Shown here: piece by piece, positions 1-6,405 of the stretch
How the letters are laid out: each line of letters starts with the position of its first letter
How positions within the stretch are numbered: position 1 is the first letter of the stretch
Source of the DNA: an uncultured Clostridium sp.
GTDB lineage: Bacteria > Bacillota > Clostridia > UBA1212 > UBA1255
Direction of reading: 5' to 3'
Assembly: GCA_900555605.1 (NCBI GenBank)
Contig: USLW01000060.1
Span: 1-9,307 of the forward strand
Length of the DNA: 9,307 nt
The notes under the pieces: generated by a model
Told to the model about the DNA's origin: nothing
The model's database searches: none
What the model saw: the letters and a program-made list of their open reading frames with translations, nothing else
Position numbers and translations under genes: made by a program

Positions 1-1
1 C

Positions 2-970
2 GAGGAAAAAGATAAAAATCTGACTTTCAACCGTGCCATTTCTGCGCAGCGTCAGCCAGGGTCCTCTATCAAGCCGATTCTGGTCTATGCGCCTCTGATT
101 GATCAAAAAATAATTACAGCGGGAACAGTAATCGACGATGCCCCCTCTTATCTTGACCCGCAAAAGCCCGATGAAATCTGGCCTACAAATGCGGATAACG
201 CTTTTCACGGCTTGACTACGGTCCGCAGAGCCCTTGCCGATTCTTATAACGTTGTTGCAGTTAAGCTATATCAGGATCATCAGGAGCTGGGACTTTCCTA
301 TCTGAAAAAGCTTGGGATTGACAGGATGGAGGAAACGCAGCTCGCTCTGGCTCTTGGCGGAATGACAAACGGCGTGTCTACTATGCAGATGGCAGCTGCG
401 TATGTACCGTTTGCAAACAGCGGCATATACTACGAACCGATCCTGTTTACAAAAGTATACGACAAGGATGGAAAACTTCTATTGGATAATACTTCCGACA
501 CCACGCTTGTATACGAGGACCACCGCACACCTTCGGTAATGACGTCGCTTTTAGAAGAGGTTGTAAAATCCGGTACAGGTACATCGACACAGGTGTATAA
601 CGGAAATCAAGAAAAAATCGCCACTGCAGGAAAAACAGGTACGACCTCCAGTACGTATGACTACTGGTATGTTGGCTATACGCCGTATTACACCGCCGCC
701 GTATGGTACGGTTATGACAAGCAAACAAGTATTTCCTATGCGGAACGCGGCGCGGCGACAAGGCTTTGGGGCGTGATTATGAATCGCATTCACAAAGACC
801 TTGCGGCAAAAAGTTTTGCATACGGATCAGACCTTATCAGCTGTGACGTCTGTACAAAATCCGGTAAATATCCTACCTCAGCCTGTTACAGTGCAAATTC
901 CGTAAAAAAAGAGGTCTTTATGTCTGGGACACAGCCCACACCGCATGATTCCTGCACATATCATAAATAA
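2..970 (+). CDS. Class A penicillin-binding protein (PBP1A-like), C-terminal transpeptidase part; 5' end outside window
   Basis: This is the C-terminal 322 residues of a bifunctional peptidoglycan synthase; the frame is open from the window edge, so the N-terminal glycosyltransferase half, if present, lies outside. The three penicillin-binding motifs are visible in order. SxxK is Ser-Ser-Ile-Lys, with the acylated Ser codon at 62-64. SxN is Ser-Tyr-Asn at 242-250, and KTG is Lys-Thr-Gly-Thr with Lys at 632-634. The flanking sequence (QPGSSIKP, GKTGTT) fits class A PBPs, which cross-link peptide stems outside the membrane. After the transpeptidase domain there is a short tail with four Cys (starting CDVC), a feature I recall from clostridial PBP1A proteins. 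It could alternatively be a class B enzyme, but the motif context and tail favour class A. The gene ends convergently with the CoaD-like gene, with a hairpin between them. Confidence 0.93.
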   Translation, partial: EEKDKNLTFNRAISAQRQPGSSIKPILVYAPLIDQKIITAGTVIDDAPSYLDPQKPDEIWPTNADNAFHGLTTVRRALADSYNVVAVKLYQDHQELGLSYLKKLGIDRMEETQLALALGGMTNGVSTMQMAAAYVPFANSGIYYEPILFTKVYDKDGKLLLDNTSDTTLVYEDHRTPSVMTSLLEEVVKSGTGTSTQVYNGNQEKIATAGKTGTTSSTYDYWYVGYTPYYTAAVWYGYDKQTSISYAERGAATRLWGVIMNRIHKDLAAKSFAYGSDLISCDVCTKSGKYPTSACYSANSVKKEVFMSGTQPTPHDSCTYHK

Positions 971-997
971 TTATTATAAATTAGCATTACAAATTGA

Positions 998-1043
998 GAA
1001 GAAGCTGTATCAAAGCTAAAAACTTTGATACAGCCCCTTCTTC
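998..1043. terminator. Long hairpin between convergent genes, probable bidirectional terminator
   Basis: The left arm 998-1015 and right arm 1023-1043 pair over 18 bp, interrupted only by a three-base CCC bulge in the right arm; the loop is seven bases (1016-1022). It sits 28 bp after the PBP stop and 18 bp after the CoaD-like stop, where a shared terminator is expected. Neither side carries a canonical uninterrupted T-run, so intrinsic termination is inferred from position and stem length. A miniature repeat element is the alternative. Confidence 0.6.
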
Positions 1044-1060
1044 AGTCATTCTATAAGCTT

Positions 1061-1555
1061 TTAGAACTTGTTTTTTATGTATGCGTATACATTTTCCGGA
1101 ATTTGATCCCGGAACTCTTCAATCAGACCTTCTTCCGTCAGCCATCTGATATTGGAAGAACGCAGATTCAAATGGCTGGGAATTAAATGGACCGGTACGT
1201 CTAAGTCAATTACACTGCGGATCAATTCCAGCTCCTTTTCAACGTGAATGGTTGGATGAAAGCTCCGTGCCACACCGTCCGCTTTCAGCTTATCAATCGA
1301 ATCGGCAAGCCAGCCTTCATTTTCAATATATACGGATACGTTATCCAAGCCTTCCTCCGCAGCCGCGGCTTCAATCAGCGCTTTCATGTCTGCGGAAGGG
1401 ATCCAGCGCCTGTGCTCGTCGCATTTGAGCGTCATGATGACTGCAACAACATGATCGCTGCGTTCTGATAAATAACGCAGCGAGTTCATATGCCCTGTGG
1501 TAACAGGATCATAATTTCCAGGTAAAAGTACGGTTCCCAAAAACTTTTTATTCAT
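1061..1555 (-). CDS. Divergent CoaD-like (phosphopantetheine adenylyltransferase family) nucleotidyltransferase
   Basis: The 164-residue product has the length and layout of CoaD, which transfers AMP from ATP to 4'-phosphopantetheine in coenzyme A synthesis. The N-terminal nucleotide-binding motif reads PGNYDPVTTGH (residues 12-22), holding the HxGH-type His22. From memory of the E. coli enzyme, Arg97, Glu108, the Ser-Ser-Asn-Ile-Arg segment (133-137) and a C-terminal PENV all have counterparts in CoaD. Two usual positions differ: the Thr/Ser of G(T/S)FDP is Asn14, and the second Arg of the RGLR motif is His100. It is therefore a real family member but may use another substrate. The start at 1555 is chosen because GGAGG at 1567-1571 lies 11 nt before this ATG; the ATG at 1582 would overlap the upstream gene and lacks such a site. 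It lies 16 nt after the EF-G-like gene, so co-transcription and translational coupling are likely. Confidence 0.8.
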   Translation of the reverse strand: MNKKFLGTVLLPGNYDPVTTGHMNSLRYLSERSDHVVAVIMTLKCDEHRRWIPSADMKALIEAAAAEEGLDNVSVYIENEGWLADSIDKLKADGVARSFHPTIHVEKELELIRSVIDLDVPVHLIPSHLNLRSSNIRWLTEEGLIEEFRDQIPENVYAYIKNKF

Positions 1556-1566
1556 TAGAAGCCTTC

Positions 1567-1571
1567 CCTCC
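1567..1571 (-). promoter_or_regulatory. Ribosome binding site fixing the CoaD-like start
   Basis: The minus strand reads GAGGAGGG across 1566-1573, overlapping the TGA stop of the EF-G-like gene. It lies 11 nt before the ATG at 1555. This placement decides between the two in-frame ATGs and suggests coupled translation. Confidence 0.75.
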
Positions 1572-3644
1572 TCAGTCCTCATCGTCGTCGCTCATGTTCT
1601 TCTTCGCTTCATCAATTATTTTCTGTGCAATATTTGCCGGAACCTCATCATAACGTACAAATTCTGAAGTAAAACTTCCGCGGGCCTGCGTCATGGAACG
1701 AAGATCCGTCGCATATTTAAACATCTCTGCATACGGAACTTCCGCAACAATTTCCTGCATATTCTTCGGCAGCGGATTCATCCCCAGCACACGGCCCCGC
1801 CGCTTGTTCAAATCTCCCATAACCGCACCGGTATAATCATCCGGGACAACAATGCTGACACTCATAACAGGTTCCAAAAGGACTGGAGATGCCATAGGAA
1901 GTCCCTTCTTATATGCCAAAGACGCAGCAACCTTAAAGGCCATTTCCGACGAGTCTACAGGATGATAGGAACCGTCAACAAGCGTTGCCTTCAATCCGAC
2001 CATCGGATAACCTGCCAATACACCCTTCCTGATGCTGTCCTGCAGACCCTTTTCCACAGCCGGAAAATAGTTTTTCGGGACTGCGCCGCCGAATACTTTT
2101 TCGCCGAATTCTAATCCAGGTTTTTCTCCGGGCTCAAAAATGATTTTCACATGACCGTACTGTCCGTGTCCGCCTGATTGTTTTTTGTGTTTGCCTTCGA
2201 CTTCCACTCTCTTGCGGATTGCCTCCCGATATGCAATCTTCGGATCCGTTAAATCAACGCTGACAGAATATTTGGCTTTTAACTTATTTACAATAATATC
2301 AAGATGCTGTTCTCCTACTCCGGAAATCATCATTTGAGAGGTTTCTGCATCCTGTGCGAAGCGGAACGTCGGATCTTCATCCTGCAGCCGGGAAAGCCCC
2401 TGGCTGATCTTTTCCTCATCGCCTTTTGCCTTAGGCGTAATGGCAAGTGATATCTGCGGTGCTGGAAATACAATCGGATCGATAAAAACAGGCTTTGTCT
2501 TTGTGCAAAGCGTATCATTGGTCGCTGTTACGGAAAGCTTCGAAACCGCACCGATATCACCGGCAATCAATTCCGAAACAGGAAGCTGTTTCTTTCCCCG
2601 CAGGTTGAATACTTGTGCAATTCTCTCATCAGCGCCCTTTGCGCTGTTAAACAACACGGAATCCCCTTTAATTGTGCCGGAATAGACCCGGAACAACGAC
2701 AGGCGTCCGACAAACGGGTCGGCAATGGTCTTGAAAACAAACGCTGCCGGCGCACCTGCCGCATCAGGCGCAAGTACAACGTCGTTTCCTTCCGCGTCCT
2801 TTGCCTGAATACTGCCTCTGTCCGTAGGAGACGGCATATAATTAACAAGAAAATCAGAAAGCTCTCTGACTCCCATATTTTCATAAGCGGCGCCGATCAG
2901 CACAGGTGCGCAAATACATGCGTTGATCGCCTTTTTCAGCCCGCGGATAATCTCCTCCTCTGTAAACATCTCACCGCCGAAAAACTTTTCCATCAGCATA
3001 TCGTCTGATTCTGCCACTGCCTCTGAAATATTCATATGAATTTCGTCCACTTCGTCTTTCAGTTCGTCCGGGATCTCGGTATCCACTAATTTTCCTGATT
3101 TATCAAATAATTTTGCCTTTCTGGTCACGGTATCCACATAGCCTGCAAGTTTTCTGTCTTTCCGAATCGGAAGCTGTAGTGCGACGCAAGAGTTCCCAAA
3201 CAGGGATTTGATTTCCGTATACAGTTTTTCAAAATCCGCGGTCTCATCATTTAATTTGTTGAAATAAAACGCACGGGGAATATTTTTGCTGTTGACACAG
3301 TCCCAAGCCTTCTCCGTACCGACCGCCACGGTGCCGGCCACAACGATCACCGCAGAATCTGCTACCTGTACGCCTTCCAGCATTTCACCGACGAAATCAA
3401 AATATCCCGGGGTATCGATAATATTTACACGCGCACCGTTCCAATCATATGGAGCCAGTGCGGTATTAATCGATACATTACGCTTTGTCTCTTCCTGGTC
3501 GTAATCCAAAGCAGTATTGCCGTCCGTAATGCGTCCGAGACGATCAATTGCTTTCGCATTAAACAGCATCGCTTCCGCCAAAGAAGTCTTACCGGAGCCG
3601 CCGTGTCCCAAGAATACAACATTGCGAAAATCTGAACTCTTCAT
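1572..3644 (-). CDS. EF-G-like translational GTPase (FusA2-type paralogue)
   Basis: The 690-residue protein aligns by eye with elongation factor G over its full length. The P-loop is GHGGSGKT (13-20), switch I is Arg-Asn-Val-Ser-Ile (55-59), G3 is DTPGYFDF (77-84) and the G4 position reads NKLN (127-130). A G5-like GAAYENMGV follows, then a domain II barrel. Domain IV is marked by QSGGHGQYGHV and later by HPVDSSEMAFK, and the protein ends in an acidic tail. Canonical EF-G has AHIDAGKTT, DTPGHVDF and NKMD. The P-loop form and the His-to-Tyr change therefore place this in the EF-G-like paralogue group rather than the housekeeping translocase. Loss of the switch II His (essential for ribosome-stimulated hydrolysis in EF-Tu and EF-G) predicts slow or absent GTP hydrolysis; this is an inference. 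The start at 3644 follows GGAGG at 3654-3658 with 9 nt spacing; the 41 extra upstream codons show no homology. It is the first gene of an operon with the CoaD-like gene. Confidence 0.93.
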   Translation of the reverse strand: MKSSDFRNVVFLGHGGSGKTSLAEAMLFNAKAIDRLGRITDGNTALDYDQEETKRNVSINTALAPYDWNGARVNIIDTPGYFDFVGEMLEGVQVADSAVIVVAGTVAVGTEKAWDCVNSKNIPRAFYFNKLNDETADFEKLYTEIKSLFGNSCVALQLPIRKDRKLAGYVDTVTRKAKLFDKSGKLVDTEIPDELKDEVDEIHMNISEAVAESDDMLMEKFFGGEMFTEEEIIRGLKKAINACICAPVLIGAAYENMGVRELSDFLVNYMPSPTDRGSIQAKDAEGNDVVLAPDAAGAPAAFVFKTIADPFVGRLSLFRVYSGTIKGDSVLFNSAKGADERIAQVFNLRGKKQLPVSELIAGDIGAVSKLSVTATNDTLCTKTKPVFIDPIVFPAPQISLAITPKAKGDEEKISQGLSRLQDEDPTFRFAQDAETSQMMISGVGEQHLDIIVNKLKAKYSVSVDLTDPKIAYREAIRKRVEVEGKHKKQSGGHGQYGHVKIIFEPGEKPGLEFGEKVFGGAVPKNYFPAVEKGLQDSIRKGVLAGYPMVGLKATLVDGSYHPVDSSEMAFKVAASLAYKKGLPMASPVLLEPVMSVSIVVPDDYTGAVMGDLNKRRGRVLGMNPLPKNMQEIVAEVPYAEMFKYATDLRSMTQARGSFTSEFVRYDEVPANIAQKIIDEAKKNMSDDDED

Positions 3645-3725
3645 ACAAACATTCCTCCTATTGAACAATATGTCTTTTTGCTTACGATACACTTGCCTAA
3701 ACTGAAACAAGCGAAAACTGAATTT

Positions 3726-3755
3726 AGTATAACACCGTAAGTCCGATATTGTCAA
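3726..3755 (-). promoter_or_regulatory. Sigma-A-like promoter of the EF-G-like operon
   Basis: On the minus strand TTGACA (plus 3750-3755) is followed after 18 bp by TATACT (plus 3726-3731): a perfect -35 and a 5/6 -10. Transcription would begin near 3719, giving a leader of about 75 nt before the ATG at 3644. No obvious riboswitch or terminator fold was seen in that leader. Confidence 0.75.
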
Positions 3756-3775
3756 ACAGATTATCACACTGCTTG

Positions 3776-3804
3776 TTGCAGAACAATTTTATATATTGTA
3801 TAAT
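3776..3804 (+). promoter_or_regulatory. Sigma-A-like promoter of the TIM-barrel gene
   Basis: TATAAT at 3799-3804 is a perfect -10, preceded after 17 bp by TTGCAG (3776-3781), which matches only the TTG of the -35 consensus. The weak -35 next to a perfect -10 is compatible with activation by a regulator. The start point would be near 3811 and the leader about 43 nt. It is back to back with the EF-G-like promoter, the two -35 boxes being 20 bp apart. Confidence 0.65.
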
Positions 3805-3853
3805 CCGAACATTCAGATATATCCGGGATGAAAAGGGAACGGAGGGTTTACTT

Positions 3854-4717
3854 ATGAAAACAGGAATTGCCTGTGATTATCTTCGCATTTACGGCGATAG
3901 AGACGGATTAGAAAGAATGAAAAAGCACGGTTATGATTGTTTGGATTATTCAGGCTTTATCGATACAGACAGCACGCTGTTTTCGGTAAGTGAAGCTGCG
4001 TTTGAACAAAGGCTTCTGCAGATGCGGCAGGCTGCGCTGGACTGCGGAATTGAAATATCACAGGCCCACGGGCCATGGCGGTCTCCTCCGCATGACTATG
4101 CACCGGAGCAGCGAGCCGAACGTTTTGAGAAAATGGTAAAATCCATCCGCGGCGCGGCAATCCTCGGATGCCCCTATTTGGTGATTCATCCGATTATGCC
4201 CTTTGGTGCTGCCCAGGACCCGGAACCACAGCGGACTTATGAGATCAATTATGACTTTATGCAAAAGCTCAGCGAGGCGGGCCGTGATCATAATGTTGTC
4301 GTATGTCTTGAAAATATGCCTATGACAAACCTTTCTCTTTCCCGCCCTGCAGAAATTCTGTCGTTTGTGAAAGAGATCAACACGCCGTGGCTGCGCATCT
4401 GTCTGGATAACGGCCACGTCTCTGTGTTCGACGAATCGCCGGCAGATGCCGTAAGATTGATCGGAAAGGAATACCTGCGCGTGCTGCACGTTCACGACAA
4501 TAACGGGCGCAGTGATTTGCATTGGATTCCATATACAGGCGTAATCGATTGGAAGGACTTCAGCAGGGCGCTGCAAGAGATTGATTTTAAAGGCGTACTC
4601 TCTCTGGAAACCGCTGTTACAAAAGAGATCCCGGCACATATCAGAGAACACTTCGAAATCGGACTTGCCGCGATTGCAAAAGAACTTGCAAATTGTAAAA
4701 TAAGCAATTTAATTTAA
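3854..4717 (+). CDS. Sugar phosphate isomerase/epimerase-like TIM-barrel protein (AP endonuclease 2 / xylose isomerase-like family)
   Basis: The 287-residue protein has the pattern of the metal-dependent xylose-isomerase-like TIM barrels (IolE, hydroxypyruvate isomerase and sugar epimerase relatives). Likely metal or substrate ligands stand at the ends of successive strands: His72 (QAHGPW), His112 (VIHP), Glu153 (CLENMP), Asp185 and His188 (CLDNGHV), His212 and His214 (LHVHDN), Asp221 and His223 (DLHW) and Glu252 (SLETA). This is the order seen in the family, whose members isomerise or epimerise keto-sugars or inositol derivatives using a divalent metal. The substrate cannot be told from sequence, and no sugar transporter or kinase is nearby. 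The start at 3854 has GGAGG at 3841-3845, 8 nt upstream; the longer frame from 3749 would run across the promoter. Its stop overlaps the convergent yhbY stop by 4 bp. It appears to be transcribed alone. An endonuclease IV role is unlikely given the overall motif pattern. Confidence 0.85.
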   Translation: MKTGIACDYLRIYGDRDGLERMKKHGYDCLDYSGFIDTDSTLFSVSEAAFEQRLLQMRQAALDCGIEISQAHGPWRSPPHDYAPEQRAERFEKMVKSIRGAAILGCPYLVIHPIMPFGAAQDPEPQRTYEINYDFMQKLSEAGRDHNVVVCLENMPMTNLSLSRPAEILSFVKEINTPWLRICLDNGHVSVFDESPADAVRLIGKEYLRVLHVHDNNGRSDLHWIPYTGVIDWKDFSRALQEIDFKGVLSLETAVTKEIPAHIREHFEIGLAAIAKELANCKISNLI

Positions 4718-5007
4718 AGGCATTGCGCGTATTGGTTCTTCTTTATATTCTGCTTGTACAAAACAAATCTGCTGCCGATTACCTGAACCAATTCGCTGTC
4801 TGTCGCACGGGCGGCCAGTTCCCCCGCTTCTCTGGCCGAATACGCCGAGGTATTCAGGACGCGCAGCTTGATCAGTTCTCTCGCAGTAAGTGCCTCTGCG
4901 ATCTGCCGCAGCAGTGTTTCTTCTATGCCGCCCTTTCCTATTTGGAAAATCGTGTCCAATCGGTTCGCACTGCAGCGCAGATTTGCGCGTTGCCTGCTTG
5001 TCAGCAT
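4714..5007 (-). CDS. yhbY: YhbY family RNA-binding protein (CRM domain)
   Basis: The 97-residue protein is a single CRM domain, the usual length for YhbY (YqeI in Bacillus). It opens with the typical LTSRQRANLR segment and carries the RNA-binding loop Gly-Lys-Gly-Gly (24-27, within QIGKGGI). The family pattern ELIKLRVL follows in the middle, and VIGSRFVLYK lies near the end. Bacterial YhbY associates with pre-50S ribosomal particles and is thought to aid large-subunit assembly. The ATG at 5007 has AGGTGG at 5017-5022 with 9 nt spacing. In many Firmicutes yhbY lies next to GTPase genes and nadD; here it stands alone, separated from yqfD by 156 bp and ending 4 bp inside the convergent TIM-barrel gene. 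No canonical terminator follows, so transcripts of the two convergent genes probably overlap. Confidence 0.93.
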   Translation of the reverse strand: MLTSRQRANLRCSANRLDTIFQIGKGGIEETLLRQIAEALTARELIKLRVLNTSAYSAREAGELAARATDSELVQVIGSRFVLYKQNIKKNQYAQCL

Positions 5008-5039
5008 GGGTTCATTCCACCTTTTCGCTTAAAACAATG

Positions 5040-5076
5040 ATCATACGGCATCCACATTCTGCGAATGCCGTATGAT
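5040..5076 (-). terminator. Perfect 12-bp inverted repeat after yqfD: terminator or yhbY operator
   Basis: Arms 5040-5051 and 5065-5076 are perfectly complementary over 12 bp around a 13-base loop. On the minus strand the stem is followed by CATTGTTTT, a mediocre T-rich tail, so it could terminate the five-gene operon ending at yqfD. However, the right arm abuts the -10 box of a candidate yhbY promoter at 5077-5082, so it could equally be an operator or a 5' UTR hairpin of yhbY. A 5-bp hairpin inside the loop (5055-5067) competes with the long stem. Confidence 0.5.
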
Positions 5077-5105
5077 AGAATAACATATCTGCCGTAATCC
5101 GGCAA
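5077..5105 (-). promoter_or_regulatory. Candidate yhbY promoter with extended -10
   Basis: On the minus strand TTGCCG (plus 5100-5105) precedes TATTCT (plus 5077-5082) by 17 bp, with TG one base upstream of the -10 (extended -10 form). Matches to consensus are partial (4/6 each). It would start transcription near 5070, inside the inverted repeat at 5040-5076. It is called mainly because yhbY needs its own promoter if the hairpin terminates the operon. Confidence 0.4.
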
Positions 5106-5126
5106 GCCGCTCCCTGCCTCTTGCCG
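5100..5126. repeat. Second inverted repeat in the yqfD-yhbY spacer
   Basis: Arms CGGCAAG (5100-5106) and CTTGCCG (5120-5126) are perfect over 7 bp with a 13-base loop in a G+C-rich stretch. The left arm coincides with the candidate -35 box. There is no T-run on either side, so it is not a canonical terminator. Confidence 0.4.
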
Positions 5127-5163
5127 CACGGACTGCATTGCCCGCAGGGAAAATAGAATCCGT

Positions 5164-6405
5164 TTATTCCGTTAGCGCTCTGTCGATCCCGATATTTTCT
5201 GCACATTCCGCAGTAATGCGAACCATTGAAACGCCGCTTTCATTTTCAAACCATTCCACTTTTGTATCGAGAATTTCGGCGGCATCCGGAATTTTGTCAT
5301 TAAGAAGATCCATTGCTTTCAGCTCTGCCCGGTCGGCCGCTTCCGCCGGCGAAACGGTAATCACATACTGCGCCATCTCATATTCCATACGTTTTGATAT
5401 TCCGATGGGAAGCGCCGTGCCGCCCGGCAGCGTAATATATTCTTCCACATAAATGCTGTTTGCGTTTTGATAGCTGCTGTCCTCTACCCAAGGCAGGATT
5501 TCTTTACCCGGCAGCGGAATCCGCAGACCGAACAGCAGGATTGTTTTTTGGGTGTTCTCATTCCCGGTCGGCCTGTAAACCGTAACCTCGGTCTCCACCG
5601 CAGCCTCTGCGGAATACCAGACGATCCCTCGAACTGTTCCGCGTGCATGTACATAACGTGTCAGCGCGTTTTCTTCCGGCAGATCCTCTTTCCGGACCGT
5701 TCCGGAGATAATAATCTGCCCCTTTTGTACGGGAACATCCTCCTGCAGAACGGGAACGCCTTGTTCTACAACAATTTTACGAATCACCGCATCCTTTGCA
5801 GCAACAATGTCACACGGCATATCCTCCGGAACCTCGGAAGTGGTGCCCGGCTCATAAAACGTGCCGCGTTTTAGTTCAATATACATTTTTGTTCCTTGTT
5901 TTTTTACCCCGACCCAGGCCAATTCCGGCTGACCTGCAAGCAGCTGCTCCGACAGTTTTTGTGTGCTTACGCTGTCTACCAGGATTCCCGGCTGGATTCC
6001 TAAATTTTTCAGGATCGTTTTGGTGCGGAGAATATCCTCCGCCTGACCGCCCGTCACTTCCACGGACCAAAGCATGGAACTCAAAAGCACAAAAAGTGCA
6101 CACAAAATCACGGCGCCGACGGCAAACAGCTTTCTTTTTCTATAACGCCGCAGAAAAAAAAGAAAGCCGTTCTTTTCCAAAATATGTACGCTGCATCTGC
6201 TTTTCAGCGCAACCTGTTTGAGCTTTTTTTTGAAATCTTTGGCATATAAGCACAGTTCAAAATGATTGGGATCTCTCCGTGTCAGATCCCATACGGAAAT
6301 TCCGCGCCGCAGACAGATATTCAAAAATTTTTCCGGCTGCCTGCCTCGGATCCGAATCCGTACATAGCCGCAAAAATAACGCCATATTTTATTCAATCTC
6401 ATCAT
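5164..6405 (-). CDS. yqfD: Sporulation protein YqfD
   Basis: The 413-residue protein matches the YqfD family in length, layout and gene order. A basic N-terminal cytoplasmic part of about 90 residues contains the family-like IRGRQPEKFLNICLRRGI. A single membrane segment lies near residues 93-113, preceded by a basic RRYRKRK stretch. A large, presumably extracytoplasmic domain follows, with the recognisable WSVEVTG after the helix, AWVGVKKQGT and a later KDAVIRKIVVEQG region. In Bacillus subtilis yqfCD is mother-cell expressed under sigma-E, and YqfD is a stage IV sporulation protein; its biochemical role is unknown. The ATG at 6405 forms an ATGA overlap with the yqfC stop, but the GGGAG just upstream is too close. 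An in-frame ATG at 6402 and a TTG at 6396 (about 9 nt from GGGAG) are alternative starts. In Bacillus phoH follows; here yhbY follows after a structured spacer. Confidence 0.93.
   Translation of the reverse strand: MMRLNKIWRYFCGYVRIRIRGRQPEKFLNICLRRGISVWDLTRRDPNHFELCLYAKDFKKKLKQVALKSRCSVHILEKNGFLFFLRRYRKRKLFAVGAVILCALFVLLSSMLWSVEVTGGQAEDILRTKTILKNLGIQPGILVDSVSTQKLSEQLLAGQPELAWVGVKKQGTKMYIELKRGTFYEPGTTSEVPEDMPCDIVAAKDAVIRKIVVEQGVPVLQEDVPVQKGQIIISGTVRKEDLPEENALTRYVHARGTVRGIVWYSAEAAVETEVTVYRPTGNENTQKTILLFGLRIPLPGKEILPWVEDSSYQNANSIYVEEYITLPGGTALPIGISKRMEYEMAQYVITVSPAEAADRAELKAMDLLNDKIPDAAEILDTKVEWFENESGVSMVRITAECAENIGIDRALTE

Noticed and set aside
1556..1582. Longer N-terminus of the CoaD-like protein (ATG at 1582)
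   Set aside because: It overlaps the EF-G-like gene and lacks a ribosome binding site; the internal ATG at 1555 has a strong one.
2613..3008. 131-codon plus-strand open frame opposite the EF-G-like gene
   Set aside because: It lies wholly inside the well-supported EF-G-like coding region, has no ribosome binding site and no recognisable domain; it is a shadow frame.
3645..3767. 41-codon N-terminal extension of the EF-G-like protein
   Set aside because: It would begin upstream of the promoter's -10 and -35 boxes and does not resemble EF-G; the GGAGG-preceded ATG at 3644 is the natural start.
4058..4651. 197-codon minus-strand frame opposite the TIM-barrel gene
   Set aside because: The opposite strand encodes a protein with an ordered set of family ligands and a proper ribosome binding site; this frame shows no family features.
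5085..5163. Possible structured small RNA in the G+C-rich yqfD-yhbY spacer
   Set aside because: It has a 7-bp stem, but no match to any RNA family I know (SRP, 6S, riboswitch) and no promoter/terminator pair framing it.
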